This document shows positions 45,525-54,159 of a stretch of 64,000 nucleotides of DNA, one piece after another (the stretch's first letter is position 1; the number at the start of each line of letters is the position of its first letter). This DNA comes from a bacterium. GTDB lineage: Bacteria; UBP7; UBA6624. The stretch is taken from NCBI GenBank assembly GCA_002716355.1, contig PBAU01000005.1, positions 82,425 to 146,424 on the forward strand. Direction: 5' to 3'. The translations under genes were made by a program, and so were the position numbers. A model generated the notes under the pieces. It was not told where the DNA came from, ran no database searches, and saw only the letters and a program-made list of their open reading frames with translations.

Positions 45525-45916
45525 TATTTGCCCTTCCTGTTGAACATTTGTAACATTCTGTCAGTAACCATAAAACCACCGACAACATTAATAGTGGCTA
45601 ACATAACTGCTGACAAAGCTAACCATTTTGCTAAATCAGAACCTGGAGGAAGCACCATCGCAAGAAGGGCGCCAACGATTGAAATCCCTGATATTGCATT
45701 TGAACCTGACATAAGAGGAGTATGTAATGTTGGAGGGACCTTGGTGATTAACTCAAAACCAATAAATGAACCAAGAACCAATAAATAAAATCCCAACATC
45801 ATTGGATTGAGAAGCATAGTATCCCCAGTACTAGCTGCAACTTCATGTACATGAGATGCAGTTTCACTAATTTCATCTGGGTAAGGAGCCCTTGGGTGTA
45901 AAAATAAATTAATCAT
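45524..45916 (-). CDS. pntAB: NAD(P) transhydrogenase subunit alpha, part 2 (membrane)
   Basis: 130 residues with about four hydrophobic segments; the segment TPLMSGSNAISGISIVGALL is the conserved core of the alpha-subunit membrane domain. Separate from part 1, as in three-gene transhydrogenases like that of Rhodospirillum. The N-terminal 40 residues are polar. ATGA overlap with the upstream gene. Confidence 0.94.
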   Translation of the reverse strand: MINLFLHPRAPYPDEISETASHVHEVAASTGDTMLLNPMMLGFYLLVLGSFIGFELITKVPPTLHTPLMSGSNAISGISIVGALLAMVLPPGSDLAKWLALSAVMLATINVVGGFMVTDRMLQMFNRKGK

Positions 45917-47052
45917 TTGCCTTCCTCCATAGCATTCTTGATCCTCTCTTCAACAATATTACCATCAGCAGAAACCATCATTGGCCCCACGATTTCATCT
46001 TTCGAATCAACCTTAATGCTTTTTTCATCTTTATCCATCATATGTGTAATTAAATTCAAAATATTCTTTGCATAAACAGTGCTGGAATGTAAAGGTACCA
46101 ATGCAGGGATATTTTCTGGACCAAGTATCGAAACGCCTTTATGGCTTACAGTTGAACCAGGTTTGGTTAATTCACAATTTCCACCATTTGCAGCAGCCAT
46201 ATCAACTATAACTGAACCGGGTTTCATTTTTTCAACCATGTCTTTTGTGATAAGAACAGGGGCTTTTTTCCCAGGGACCAAAGCAGTACTTATAACACAA
46301 TTAGAAACAGATATCCTTTCGGTAAGAACCTCTCTTTGTTTTGCCAAAAACTCTTTGGAAACCTGTTTAGCATATCCCCCTTCTGCAGAATTGTCTTCTT
46401 CTGAATCAACCTCTATGAATTTTCCACCTAGAGATTCAACTTCTTCTTTTGTTTCGGGCCTTATGTCAGAAACCTCAACCCTTGCCCCTAACCTTCTTGC
46501 AGTTGCTATGGCTTGTAAGCCAGCAACACCAGCACCTAAAATCACAACTCTTGCTGGAGATAATGTGCCAGCTGCTGTTGTCATCATCGGAAAAATTTGT
46601 CCCAAGTGATCAGCTCCAAGCAAAACAGCCTTGTATCCTGCAATGTTGCTTTGACTAGATAGGCTATCCATAGATTGAGCTCTAGATATTCTCGGTAAAA
46701 ACTCCATCGCTAATGCAGTGATGTTTTTAACAGCTAGAGACTTCATGCTTTTTAAGTTTAAAAAAGGATCTATTGAACCAATTAAAACTGCAGAATCTTT
46801 TAAGAGTTTGATTTCAGATTCATCAGGGCAAGAAACCTTGCATACGCAATCTGCACCAAAAGCTTTTTTTCTATCAACAATCTTTGCACCTACATTTTTA
46901 AAATCAGCATCACTAATCAAGCTTAGCGAACCTGCATCCGATTCAACTAACACATCAAAACCCATAGCAATGAATTTTTTAACTGTATCTGGTGTTGCTG
47001 AAACTCTTGTTTCTCCCTTTTTTGATTCTTTGACGATACCTATAGTAAACAT
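45913..47052 (-). CDS. pntAA: NAD(P) transhydrogenase subunit alpha, part 1 (NAD-binding)
   Basis: Cytosolic dI domain, 379 residues, related to alanine dehydrogenase. NAD site is VVILGAGVAGLQAIATARRLGARVEVSD; ESKKGETRVSATPDTV at the N-terminus and RAQSMDSLSSQSNIAGYKA are typical. An AGGAG site six bases before the ATG (47059-47063) makes it a likely independently translated first pnt gene, downstream of marR by 27 bases. Confidence 0.95.
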   Translation of the reverse strand: MFTIGIVKESKKGETRVSATPDTVKKFIAMGFDVLVESDAGSLSLISDADFKNVGAKIVDRKKAFGADCVCKVSCPDESEIKLLKDSAVLIGSIDPFLNLKSMKSLAVKNITALAMEFLPRISRAQSMDSLSSQSNIAGYKAVLLGADHLGQIFPMMTTAAGTLSPARVVILGAGVAGLQAIATARRLGARVEVSDIRPETKEEVESLGGKFIEVDSEEDNSAEGGYAKQVSKEFLAKQREVLTERISVSNCVISTALVPGKKAPVLITKDMVEKMKPGSVIVDMAAANGGNCELTKPGSTVSHKGVSILGPENIPALVPLHSSTVYAKNILNLITHMMDKDEKSIKVDSKDEIVGPMMVSADGNIVEERIKNAMEEGK

Positions 47053-47058
47053 GTAAAA

Positions 47059-47063
47059 CTCCT
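47059..47063 (-). promoter_or_regulatory. Ribosome binding site of pntAA
   Basis: AGGAG with a six-base spacer to the ATG, contrasting with the SD-less internal genes of the same operon. Confidence 0.6.
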
Positions 47064-47079
47064 CTTTTGACTTAAAAGG

Positions 47080-47514
47080 TTATTCTAAATCTGAAAAAAA
47101 ATCAGTCAAGTTTATCTTTTCGAAAATCACTTGAAAAATCTTTTTTTCGCTCTTGTTTAAACCTTTATCTATCTTTTTTAAAAAAAGATTGACCTCTTCG
47201 TAAAAAAATTTCAAAAGCTGATTGCCGGCAGGTGATGCTTTGATTAAAATCTTTCGCCTATCAGTAGAAGGAACTTTAAAATGAATCAATCGTTGTTTTT
47301 GCATCCTTTCAACAACTCTAGTTATGGATGTCTGAGAAACAACAAGGTTTGATGAAATATCCTTTAAGCTAACCCATTCATTCTGATTATCAAGCTCCAG
47401 CAAAACCCTGATTTGAAGTTTTGTATATTGCGGATAACGCAAAACCTTTTTTAATTCATGATTCAAATTTGCCTGAAGTTTAAAAATTCCCGAAATAACT
47501 TTTTTTCGATTCAT
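47080..47514 (-). CDS. MarR-family transcriptional regulator
   Basis: 144 residues with the winged-helix core: LKDISSNLVVSQTSITRVVERM is the recognition helix region and STDRRKILIKASPAGNQLL the wing. MarR proteins usually repress neighbouring genes and release DNA on binding a small aromatic or oxidant. Its ATG overlaps the stop of the upstream oxidoreductase gene (ATGA), and pntAA follows after 27 bases, so either may be its target. Confidence 0.88.
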   Translation of the reverse strand: MNRKKVISGIFKLQANLNHELKKVLRYPQYTKLQIRVLLELDNQNEWVSLKDISSNLVVSQTSITRVVERMQKQRLIHFKVPSTDRRKILIKASPAGNQLLKFFYEEVNLFLKKIDKGLNKSEKKIFQVIFEKINLTDFFSDLE

Positions 47515-48509
47515 TCGATCTTAAGCAACACTTTACCTATTGCACTTGATTCTTCTAAGTGTTGATGAGCTTGTGCAATATCCTTCCAGTTAAAACCTCT
47601 ATCAATCAAAACCTTCAAATCTCCATTTGCTACTCTGGGTAAAATTTCATTTTTCAAATCCTTAAAACTCCCCATAGTGCTACCCATGATCGTTTGGTTT
47701 TTGATAAAAAGATGTGGAAGGTTTATCTTCACAATAGGGCCAGTAGTTCCGCCACAAGTTACAAGATTTCCATTTCTCTTTAAGATGCTCAAGCTTCTTT
47801 TCCATGTTTTTGCACCAGTATGCTCAACAACAACATCAACACCCTTCGGTGAAAAATCTCTTACCGCACTAACGATATCATCTTTAGCCGGATCCAATAG
47901 AAGATCCCAGGATCCTGAATCAATTTTTGATATTTTTGAACCTCTAGCAGTTCCAACAACCTTAGCTCCGTGTAATTTTGCAATTTGACCAGCAGCATGC
48001 CCTACACCACTGCCAGCACCCCACACAAAAACAATATCGCCCTTTTTGACATTACATCTACGAACAACCATATTCCAGGATGTTAGAAAAGATAATGGGA
48101 ATGCAGCTGCAACTTTATCATCAATACAATCATCTAATGGAATCCATAAATTCGATTTTTGCTTTAAATAGGTTGACAAAGTTCCATTGCAGGTTTCTCC
48201 ATGGATACCATAACTTTCTGATAAATAATCACCTATTCCTGGTGAAAGCAACACCCTTTGTCCTTCTTTTAAAAATGTTGCATTTTTACCTCGCGCAACC
48301 ACGACACCCACACCTTCAGAGCATGGAACAATTGGATATGTTACACCAGGCAAACCTCGGCGTACCCACAGGTCAAGATGATTCATGGCAGCATAATTCA
48401 TCTTAACAACCACATCATCATCTCGGATCTCTCCAATATCAAAATCTTCAAAATCAAAAACATCGAAAGATCCTGGTTTTCGAATAATCACTCTTTGCCC
48501 TTTTTCCAT
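47511..48509 (-). CDS. MDR-superfamily zinc-type alcohol dehydrogenase/quinone oxidoreductase
   Basis: About 332 residues. GroES-like N-terminal domain (YAAMNHLDLWVRRGLPGVTYP) and Rossmann domain with GAGSGVGHAAGQIAKL. The catalytic zinc Cys of true alcohol dehydrogenases is replaced by Asn-His at MNHLD, as in quinone oxidoreductases, so NADPH:quinone or enone reduction is more likely than alcohol oxidation. GTG and TTG codons 12 and 3 bases upstream are in frame; the ATG is chosen. Coupled to the MarR gene downstream. Confidence 0.82.
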   Translation of the reverse strand: MEKGQRVIIRKPGSFDVFDFEDFDIGEIRDDDVVVKMNYAAMNHLDLWVRRGLPGVTYPIVPCSEGVGVVVARGKNATFLKEGQRVLLSPGIGDYLSESYGIHGETCNGTLSTYLKQKSNLWIPLDDCIDDKVAAAFPLSFLTSWNMVVRRCNVKKGDIVFVWGAGSGVGHAAGQIAKLHGAKVVGTARGSKISKIDSGSWDLLLDPAKDDIVSAVRDFSPKGVDVVVEHTGAKTWKRSLSILKRNGNLVTCGGTTGPIVKINLPHLFIKNQTIMGSTMGSFKDLKNEILPRVANGDLKVLIDRGFNWKDIAQAHQHLEESSAIGKVLLKIE

Positions 48510-48543
48510 CAAAACAAACACATCTTAAACTGATATCGATTAT

Positions 48544-48549
48544 TATTAT
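48544..48549 (+). promoter_or_regulatory. -10-like TATTAT, possible leaderless promoter of the Nudix gene
   Basis: Plus-strand TATTAT 6 bases before the ATG within an ATT-repeat stretch, no ribosome site between. The repeat makes the exact register uncertain. Confidence 0.35.
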
Positions 48550-48555
48550 TGAGCT

Positions 48556-48996
48556 ATGCTGCTATTTGATTGCTTTGTTGTCAATAAGATTAACGATGAT
48601 TACAGATTCCTGATGCTAAAAAGAGCCAAGGGAAAAATGTATGAAGGGATGTGGAGAATGGTTGCTGGAAAAATCAAACCAAATGAAAAAGCATGGGAAG
48701 CCTGCTTAAGGGAGATACAAGAAGAAACCAATCTAAAAATTGATGAACTTTACTCAGTACCGTTCATTAATTCTTTTTATGAGTGGGAAACAGATTCAAT
48801 ACATAGCATTCCAGTCTTTTTAGCGATCACAAAAGAATCAAAGGTCGCAATGAATGATGAACATGACAAATACGAATGGCTATATGTTGATGAAGCAATT
48901 TCGAGACTGGAATGGCCTGGACAGAAAAAAGGCATCGAAGAATCGTTCAAAATGCTGACAAACAAACAAATGAAACAGTTGTTAAGAATCAAATAA
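48556..48996 (+). CDS. Nudix hydrolase
   Basis: 146 residues. The Nudix box is GKIKPNEKAWEACLREIQEETNL: all metal-binding Glu are present, with the usual final Gly replaced by Asn. Length and the following WETDSIHSIPVFLA-type strands resemble dihydroneopterin-triphosphate or diadenosine-polyphosphate hydrolases, but the substrate is not determined. It stands alone between two minus-strand genes. Confidence 0.87.
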   Translation: MLLFDCFVVNKINDDYRFLMLKRAKGKMYEGMWRMVAGKIKPNEKAWEACLREIQEETNLKIDELYSVPFINSFYEWETDSIHSIPVFLAITKESKVAMNDEHDKYEWLYVDEAISRLEWPGQKKGIEESFKMLTNKQMKQLLRIK

Positions 48997-49001
48997 AAAA
49001 A

Positions 49002-50027
49002 CTAAAGAAATTTCTTTATTAAGGCTAATGCACCCTGTTTCCAAGGCACCCTATGTCCAGTACCAGCATTAGAAAAACTATTTCTGTTTTCAAGATACCA
49101 TTTGTATGTTCTTATCAATGTATCTGAATTTGAGTAAGAAGGACTCCATCCAAGCTTTTGTAATTTTGCAGTGTCAACCCAGGAATCCTGATCAGCAGTT
49201 CCATACACCCATTTGTATAAAGGTGAAAGGTTTAGAAGCTCCAATATCGCAAGTGCTGATTTTGCAAAAGCTGCATTCGTTGGAAAAATCCTTGAGCCCT
49301 TCTTGGAAAATTTGAATAATTCCCCCAGGTCATCACAGACAGAGGAGAAATCGGAGGCTCCTACATTAAAGCAACCATTACATGATTCATCATCCGAATT
49401 TATTAAAAGCTCAATGGCGCTAACAAGGTCAGCAACATCTAAAAGTTGGTATTTATTTTTCCCATCACCTATAACTGGAATCTTTGTTCCAGAATAGACC
49501 CAATCAAATAATATCTCAAATACACCCAGTCTTTCTGGGCCTATAAAAGTTTTAGGTCTAACAACTGGGATAATCATGCCTTTTTCCCTGGCTTTCATAC
49601 ATTCAAGCTCAGCTAAAACTTTACTTTCTCCATAAGATCCAACCCCTTTCATCTGGTCGCTTTCAACTAGTGGATGATGGTCTGGAACACCATAAACAGC
49701 TGTGCTTGAAACATAAACTACTTTCTTGACATTCATTTTTCTTGAAACCTCAAGAACATTTCTTGTACCAAGAACATTTGTTTCAAAAATATCCTTTTTT
49801 GGAGCAAGTGGCAAAGCTGCTGCAGCATGAATGACAATATCTGAATCTACAATAGCAAACTCCAAATCCCTTACATTTCTAATGTCTCCAACAAAACAAG
49901 ATTGATTTCCTGACACTGCAGAAAATAAAGATGAATCAAAGTCAAAAAGATTAACCTCACAATCTGAAAATTTTTCAGCAAGGTGCCAGCCTAAAAAACC
50001 TCCACCGCCAGTAATAGTTATCCTCAT
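49002..50027 (-). CDS. NAD-dependent epimerase/dehydratase (extended SDR)
   Basis: About 341 residues. GGGGFLGWHLAEKF binds NAD; VVYVSSTAVYG and SYGESKVLAEL hold the catalytic Ser and Tyr-x3-Lys; NVLGTRNVLEV and VVRPKTFIGPERLG are typical of sugar-nucleotide epimerases and 3-beta-hydroxysteroid-like enzymes. The C-terminal 80 residues include a PxYKWVYGTADQDSW segment that suits a membrane-associated group. Substrate unknown. Start: ATG at 50027, 7 bases after a TAGGAT box; a GTG one codon earlier is also in frame. Confidence 0.83.
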   Translation of the reverse strand: MRITITGGGGFLGWHLAEKFSDCEVNLFDFDSSLFSAVSGNQSCFVGDIRNVRDLEFAIVDSDIVIHAAAALPLAPKKDIFETNVLGTRNVLEVSRKMNVKKVVYVSSTAVYGVPDHHPLVESDQMKGVGSYGESKVLAELECMKAREKGMIIPVVRPKTFIGPERLGVFEILFDWVYSGTKIPVIGDGKNKYQLLDVADLVSAIELLINSDDESCNGCFNVGASDFSSVCDDLGELFKFSKKGSRIFPTNAAFAKSALAILELLNLSPLYKWVYGTADQDSWVDTAKLQKLGWSPSYSNSDTLIRTYKWYLENRNSFSNAGTGHRVPWKQGALALIKKFL

Positions 50028-50034
50028 CACTTAA

Positions 50035-50040
50035 ATCCTA
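50035..50040 (-). promoter_or_regulatory. -10-like TAGGAT, possible leaderless promoter of the epimerase gene
   Basis: Minus-strand TAGGAT 7 bases before the ATG, with no ribosome site between. Confidence 0.42.
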
Positions 50041-50130
50041 GACTCGTATTGTGAAAATAGAAACTTTTTTATCTTTTTAACAGTATTTATTTTGATTAGG
50101 TTTTTACCTAAATGTTTTTATTCACCTCTA

Positions 50131-50157
50131 ACGGGCACCTGAAAAGGTGTCCGTTTT
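50131..50157 (+). terminator. Terminator-like stem-loop in a divergent gap
   Basis: A 10-bp inverted repeat (ACGGGCACCT and AGGTGTCCGT, one G-U pair) with a GAAA loop, followed by TTTTC on the plus strand. It is by far the strongest hairpin I see in the window. Its shape is that of a rho-independent terminator, yet it sits between two divergent genes, where no converging transcript needs ending. It may attenuate transcription into the nitrobindin-like gene. Confidence 0.55.
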
Positions 50158-50185
50158 CATTCAAATTAGAATACAAGTCAGCCAA

Positions 50186-50701
50186 ATGGAATGTGAATCA
50201 ACAAACTTCTCAACCACTTATAAAAAAAACAAAAGTGTCCTAAGTTCTAAATTAGGCTTTTTGGAAGGCACATGGCATGGCCATGGAAAAATCAAAAATC
50301 ATAAAGTGACAAGTTTGCTGACAATACAATGGCAAGGTCAGTTTCTAATTTGGAATAGCAAATCTGTTTCAGATGAATTAACATTTGAGAACAGCTCTTC
50401 AGGCCCGCAGATACCTCAATGGAAACTGGAAACATCGGAAATGATTGTCTTTCAGGGTTTTGGGAAAGGACAAATTATACATATGCACATAAGGGACAAA
50501 AATAAATGGGATCCTTTGAATCTTAAATTTGAAGAACTGTTTTTAAGGCTTTATTTGAAACAGGCCAATAAGCAACTCTTGTTTGAACCCATTGATAGTA
50601 ACAAATTCCAAAAAAATTTCTTTATAGAGCTGCACAAAGGGTTCGAAAAAATAATTTTTAAAAATAACAATGGCACCAAATTAACCTATTTTCGAGATTA
50701 A
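50186..50701 (+). CDS. Nitrobindin-like (DUF1794/THAP4 C-terminal) heme-binding barrel protein
   Basis: About 171 residues. LGFLEGTWHGHGK near residue 23 is the first strand signature of the nitrobindin/DUF1794 beta-barrel family, whose members bind heme and react with nitric oxide or peroxynitrite; later strands such as LLTIQWQGQFLIWNSKS fit an antiparallel barrel. The proximal His cannot be assigned with certainty by eye. A GTG 39 bases upstream is in frame but lies inside the stem-loop, so the ATG is chosen. Its end overlaps the arginase 3' end by 21 bases on the opposite strand. Confidence 0.7.
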   Translation: MECESTNFSTTYKKNKSVLSSKLGFLEGTWHGHGKIKNHKVTSLLTIQWQGQFLIWNSKSVSDELTFENSSSGPQIPQWKLETSEMIVFQGFGKGQIIHMHIRDKNKWDPLNLKFEELFLRLYLKQANKQLLFEPIDSNKFQKNFFIELHKGFEKIIFKNNNGTKLTYFRD

Positions 50702-51547
50702 AAAATCTAATAATTTTTCAACACACTCTTTGGTTTTACCACCTTTATCATGCAAGGGGTTGTATTCCACAAAATCCAAAGAAAGTAGATTACCTTTAGT
50801 TAAGATTTGATCCAGTAAATCAATCGCCTCTTTTGGATCAAAGCCACGATCAACAGGCGTTCCAACCCCAGGGGCAAACAAAGGATCAATTGAATCGATA
50901 TCAAAACTTAAGCAGTAATCATCGCCTGTAATCAAACTAACTTTTTTTGCAATTTCAGCAAGACCTTGTTTTTTAATTTCCTCAGCACTGAAGTAAGTTA
51001 TATTTTCTTTATCAAGAAGAGCAGTTTCACCTGGATCAACATCTCTCAAGCCTAAGATAACAACTTTTTTTGGATCAAATAAAGATGAACCGACAACATC
51101 ACTTAAATGCTTAACTTTTTCTCCAATCAAGGCAGCTAAAGGCATCCCGTGTAAATTCCCTGAAGGGGATGTTAGATGGGTGTTTAAGTCAGCATGAGCA
51201 TCAAACCAAATCAAGCCGGGGCTCTCTTTATTTTCGAAAGAATACGCAGAAGCAACAGCGCTTAGTGAACCTGAAGAAATCGAATGGTCTCCACCCAAAA
51301 CAAAAGGGAAATAGCCTAATAATGTATTTTTGAATGTTTCTGATTTCAACCTTAAGCAAACATCCTTCAAGGAATTGTTTCTATCTTTTTTCAAATCATT
51401 CCTAGAATCTATCTCTATAAATTTATGATCTTTTTGCAAGCCTCTAAATAAATTTAAATCTAAGATTTGGAAAGGACCTAAATCTGAACCATTAACATTG
51501 CCACCAAGTGAAGTAGGTGTGCTAATAAAACAAATCCTCTTAGTCAT
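50681..51547 (-). CDS. rocF: Arginase (ureohydrolase family)
   Basis: Manganese enzyme splitting arginine into ornithine and urea. Metal motifs GGDHS, WFDAHADLNT and SFDIDSIDP; SGNLHGMPLA and FAPGVGTPVDRG favour arginase over agmatinase or formiminoglutamase. About 288 residues. The ATG used overlaps the suhB stop by eight bases (ATGACTAA); the frame continues 19 codons upstream inside suhB. Ornithine aminotransferase and urease are not in the window. Confidence 0.9.
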   Translation of the reverse strand: MTKRICFISTPTSLGGNVNGSDLGPFQILDLNLFRGLQKDHKFIEIDSRNDLKKDRNNSLKDVCLRLKSETFKNTLLGYFPFVLGGDHSISSGSLSAVASAYSFENKESPGLIWFDAHADLNTHLTSPSGNLHGMPLAALIGEKVKHLSDVVGSSLFDPKKVVILGLRDVDPGETALLDKENITYFSAEEIKKQGLAEIAKKVSLITGDDYCLSFDIDSIDPLFAPGVGTPVDRGFDPKEAIDLLDQILTKGNLLSLDFVEYNPLHDKGGKTKECVEKLLDFLISKIG

Positions 51548-52355
51548 TTTCGTCAATCCTGATTTCTGCAATAAGCTCTTCATGAAAATAACTGTTACTT
51601 GCAACTATATCCCCACATTCCATAAAAGAATCTTCACCATGAAAATCACTAACCTTTCCTCCAGCTTCATCAACGATCAAAACTCCAGCAGCTATATCCC
51701 AAACAGAAAGCCCACCTTCCCAAAAACAATCAAACCTCCCACAAGCGGTATATGCAAGATCCAAAGCAGCAGACCCCATCCTTCTTATCCCTCCTGATTT
51801 ATTAAACAAAGCTTCAAACTGTTTTGAAAAAAGTTTTATCCTGTCTTTCTCCTTGTGGGGGAATCCAGTTGCAATCATTGAACCTTCAAGCTCTTTTTTT
51901 TCACTGACTTGCATTTGGATTGATTTGCCACCCTGTTTCAAATAGCTTCCCATTCCTTTTTCAGCAATAAACATTTCATCATGGACAACATCGTAAATAG
52001 CACCAAGATAAATTTTTTTCAAATCCTTCGATGCTAACGCAACAGAAATTGAGAAAAATGGTAAACCCTGAACAAAATTTCGTGTACCATCAATTGGATC
52101 AACTATCCAAATTTTGTCTGAATCCAATGAATCTTGTTTTCCGCTCTCTTCTCCAAGAAAACCTGCTTTTTCATCGATCTGATACAAACCTTCCTTTAAA
52201 AATAATTCGGAATCCTGGTCAACCTTTGTGACAAGATCAAAACCTTCTTTTGCTGAAATATCTTTTTCCTCGAGGGTTCTAAAAGATTTTTTTGAAATTT
52301 TTGATGCTTGGTAAATTAAATCACATACAAGATCAATTTTTTTTATTTGTCCCAA
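51540..52355 (-). CDS. Inositol-monophosphatase family phosphatase (SuhB-like)
   Basis: 271 residues, magnesium-dependent phosphatase fold. Metal motifs GEES, WIVDPIDGTRNFVQGLPFF (DP-x-DGT) and WEGGLSVWDIAAG. Substrate could be inositol phosphate, fructose bisphosphate or 3'-phosphoadenosine phosphate; SuhB also has ribosome-related roles in other bacteria. TTG start overlapping moeA by 13 bases and without a good ribosome site. Confidence 0.88.
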   Translation of the reverse strand: MGQIKKIDLVCDLIYQASKISKKSFRTLEEKDISAKEGFDLVTKVDQDSELFLKEGLYQIDEKAGFLGEESGKQDSLDSDKIWIVDPIDGTRNFVQGLPFFSISVALASKDLKKIYLGAIYDVVHDEMFIAEKGMGSYLKQGGKSIQMQVSEKKELEGSMIATGFPHKEKDRIKLFSKQFEALFNKSGGIRRMGSAALDLAYTACGRFDCFWEGGLSVWDIAAGVLIVDEAGGKVSDFHGEDSFMECGDIVASNSYFHEELIAEIRIDEND

Positions 52356-53551
52356 CTCAAAACCTCTATTTCAGAATTTCTACTAAATTCATTTGTTTCC
52401 GCAGGCAAACGAATTAAAAACTCTGTGTCAGACAATCCTGAGACACGATGACTACCATTTGGTTGAACATTAATTACTTTAACTGGATTGTAAGAAGCAA
52501 ATCTTCCAGGTAGAAATCCTTCTTTTTTTGACTTCCAAATAAGCGCCTCATCCAACATCGCATTCGTGTGTAAAGGCCTATACCTTTTTGCACCAACCAT
52601 TAATCTCATAATTTGTATTCCTAAAAGCTCAAAAACAACCAATGAGCTTAATGGGTTCCCGGAAATACCCAAGCCAATAACCCCTTCTGAAAGAGAGGTC
52701 AGGAAACTAGGTCCACCAGGCTGCATTGCAATTTTATCGAAAATAATTTCACCACCATTTTCCACAAAAGCCCTCTTAGCATAATCCCTTTCCCCATCAG
52801 CAGCACCGCCTAAAGTAATTACAAAATCCGCTTTGTTTTTAGCTTCAGAAACAGCTTTTGAAAGAGATTCAAGGTCATCTTCAACCAATTCAGAATAAAC
52901 AACATTGCCACCCTGCTCTTTAACGATTTGGCCAATAGCTTGAAGGTTACCGCATTTAACACCTTGTTTCTTTGATCCTGGCAAAACCAATTCATTCCCG
53001 TTGGCAATCAGAGCAACTCTTGGCATTTTAGAAACCTCAACAGATTCAATATCGCAAGAGATTAAAGCTTGTATGGCCCAGTAACTTAAACGGCAACCTT
53101 TCAAAGCAACCATGTCACCAACATTCACATCTTCTCCTTTAACCCTGAAATACTCTCCTCGTTTTGGGCATTCCGAAAAAGCAATCCTGCCATCTTCTTC
53201 CCGAACTACCTTTTCCCACGGGACAATCGCAGTAGCACCTCTAGGGATTTGTGCTCCTGTTGCAACCCATGCACAAACATCACCATCAATAGATTTTCTT
53301 TTATCTTCAGCGTATGTTGGATCACCAGTTTGTAAGATTACAGGTTCATTTCTTGTAGCATCAATGAGCAATTGATGATCAACTGCCCAACCATCCATTG
53401 CACTTACAGTCTCTCTTGGGTTATCACATTTGGACGCAGCTGAATCTGACAACCACCTACCACTTGATTCAGTAATATTCATCTTTTCTGAACCTAATGG
53501 TTTAACAATTTTGTCAATTAAATCTTGTGCTTCATTGAAAAGTACACTCAT
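52343..53551 (-). CDS. moeA: Molybdopterin molybdotransferase
   Basis: Inserts molybdate into adenylylated molybdopterin. About 402 residues. VSAMDGWAV in domain I, PWEKV-type middle domain, TLGGAADGERDYAKRA (usual TSGGVSVGDYD region, diverged) and GLGISGNPLSSLVVFELL (GLPGNPVS motif) near the C-terminus. The ATG selected overlaps the mobA stop as ATGA; an in-frame start 15 bases upstream is possible. Genes for molybdopterin ring and dithiolene synthesis are not in the window. Confidence 0.92.
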   Translation of the reverse strand: MSVLFNEAQDLIDKIVKPLGSEKMNITESSGRWLSDSAASKCDNPRETVSAMDGWAVDHQLLIDATRNEPVILQTGDPTYAEDKRKSIDGDVCAWVATGAQIPRGATAIVPWEKVVREEDGRIAFSECPKRGEYFRVKGEDVNVGDMVALKGCRLSYWAIQALISCDIESVEVSKMPRVALIANGNELVLPGSKKQGVKCGNLQAIGQIVKEQGGNVVYSELVEDDLESLSKAVSEAKNKADFVITLGGAADGERDYAKRAFVENGGEIIFDKIAMQPGGPSFLTSLSEGVIGLGISGNPLSSLVVFELLGIQIMRLMVGAKRYRPLHTNAMLDEALIWKSKKEGFLPGRFASYNPVKVINVQPNGSHRVSGLSDTEFLIRLPAETNEFSRNSEIEVLSWDK

Positions 53552-54159
53552 TTCATTTTCTCCCATTCTTGCATTAGAAAATCTAAATCATGGATGTCGT
53601 TATTGTTATGAAAACATATTTTTGAAATCCCTCTAGAAGTAAAATGGCTTTCTTCAATAAGTTGCACTTTAATCCTGTCAAGAAAGCCCCAAAGTTTTCT
53701 TCGTAAATTTGATTCAGTTGTTCTTTCAAGATATTTTGGTATATCTTTATGTATTGATGTTCTGTATAGAGATAAAGTTGGTTGCGGAAAGCCTAAAGCA
53801 TGGGGCATCAAACAGTCAGTTTTACCATCTGCAATTTCCCATAACATACTAGGTAAATCTTTATGAACTGTAGGAACATCACAACAGCCGCAAAATGCCC
53901 AGGCAGTTTTGCATGCTTTCAAGCCTGTATAAAGGCCAGAAAGAATACCTTCTCCAGGAAGCTCATCATCAACAATTTCCCAATCAGAAAATTTCTCTGG
54001 AGATGGTGGCATGCCTACAATAAAAACCCTTTCAGCAGTTTCAGATAATGTTTGGAGAGTTTTCGTCAAAAAATTAACACCATCGATCTCAAGTAACGCT
54101 TTAGGCCTTCCCATCCTTGTGCTTTTGCCACCAGCCAAAACAAAAGCTTCTGATATCAT
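53548..54159 (-). CDS. mobA: Molybdenum cofactor guanylyltransferase
   Basis: Attaches GMP to molybdopterin to give the bis-MGD cofactor of DMSO-reductase-type enzymes. Nucleotidyltransferase signature VLAGGKSTRMGRPKALLEI and the conserved CDVPTVHKDL, with a hydrophobic strand WAFCGC before it. 203 residues. Related enzymes (MocA, CTP-using) differ little in sequence, so cytidylyltransferase is an alternative. ATGA overlap with the thioesterase gene upstream. Confidence 0.88.
   Translation of the reverse strand: MISEAFVLAGGKSTRMGRPKALLEIDGVNFLTKTLQTLSETAERVFIVGMPPSPEKFSDWEIVDDELPGEGILSGLYTGLKACKTAWAFCGCCDVPTVHKDLPSMLWEIADGKTDCLMPHALGFPQPTLSLYRTSIHKDIPKYLERTTESNLRRKLWGFLDRIKVQLIEESHFTSRGISKICFHNNNDIHDLDFLMQEWEKMK

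Noticed and set aside
46079-46609. 176-codon plus-strand frame inside pntAA
   Set aside because: Long, but wholly antisense to pntAA conserved NAD-binding sequence.
48541-48550. ATT repeat before the Nudix gene as a microsatellite
   Set aside because: Only about three units; better read as part of an A/T-rich promoter.
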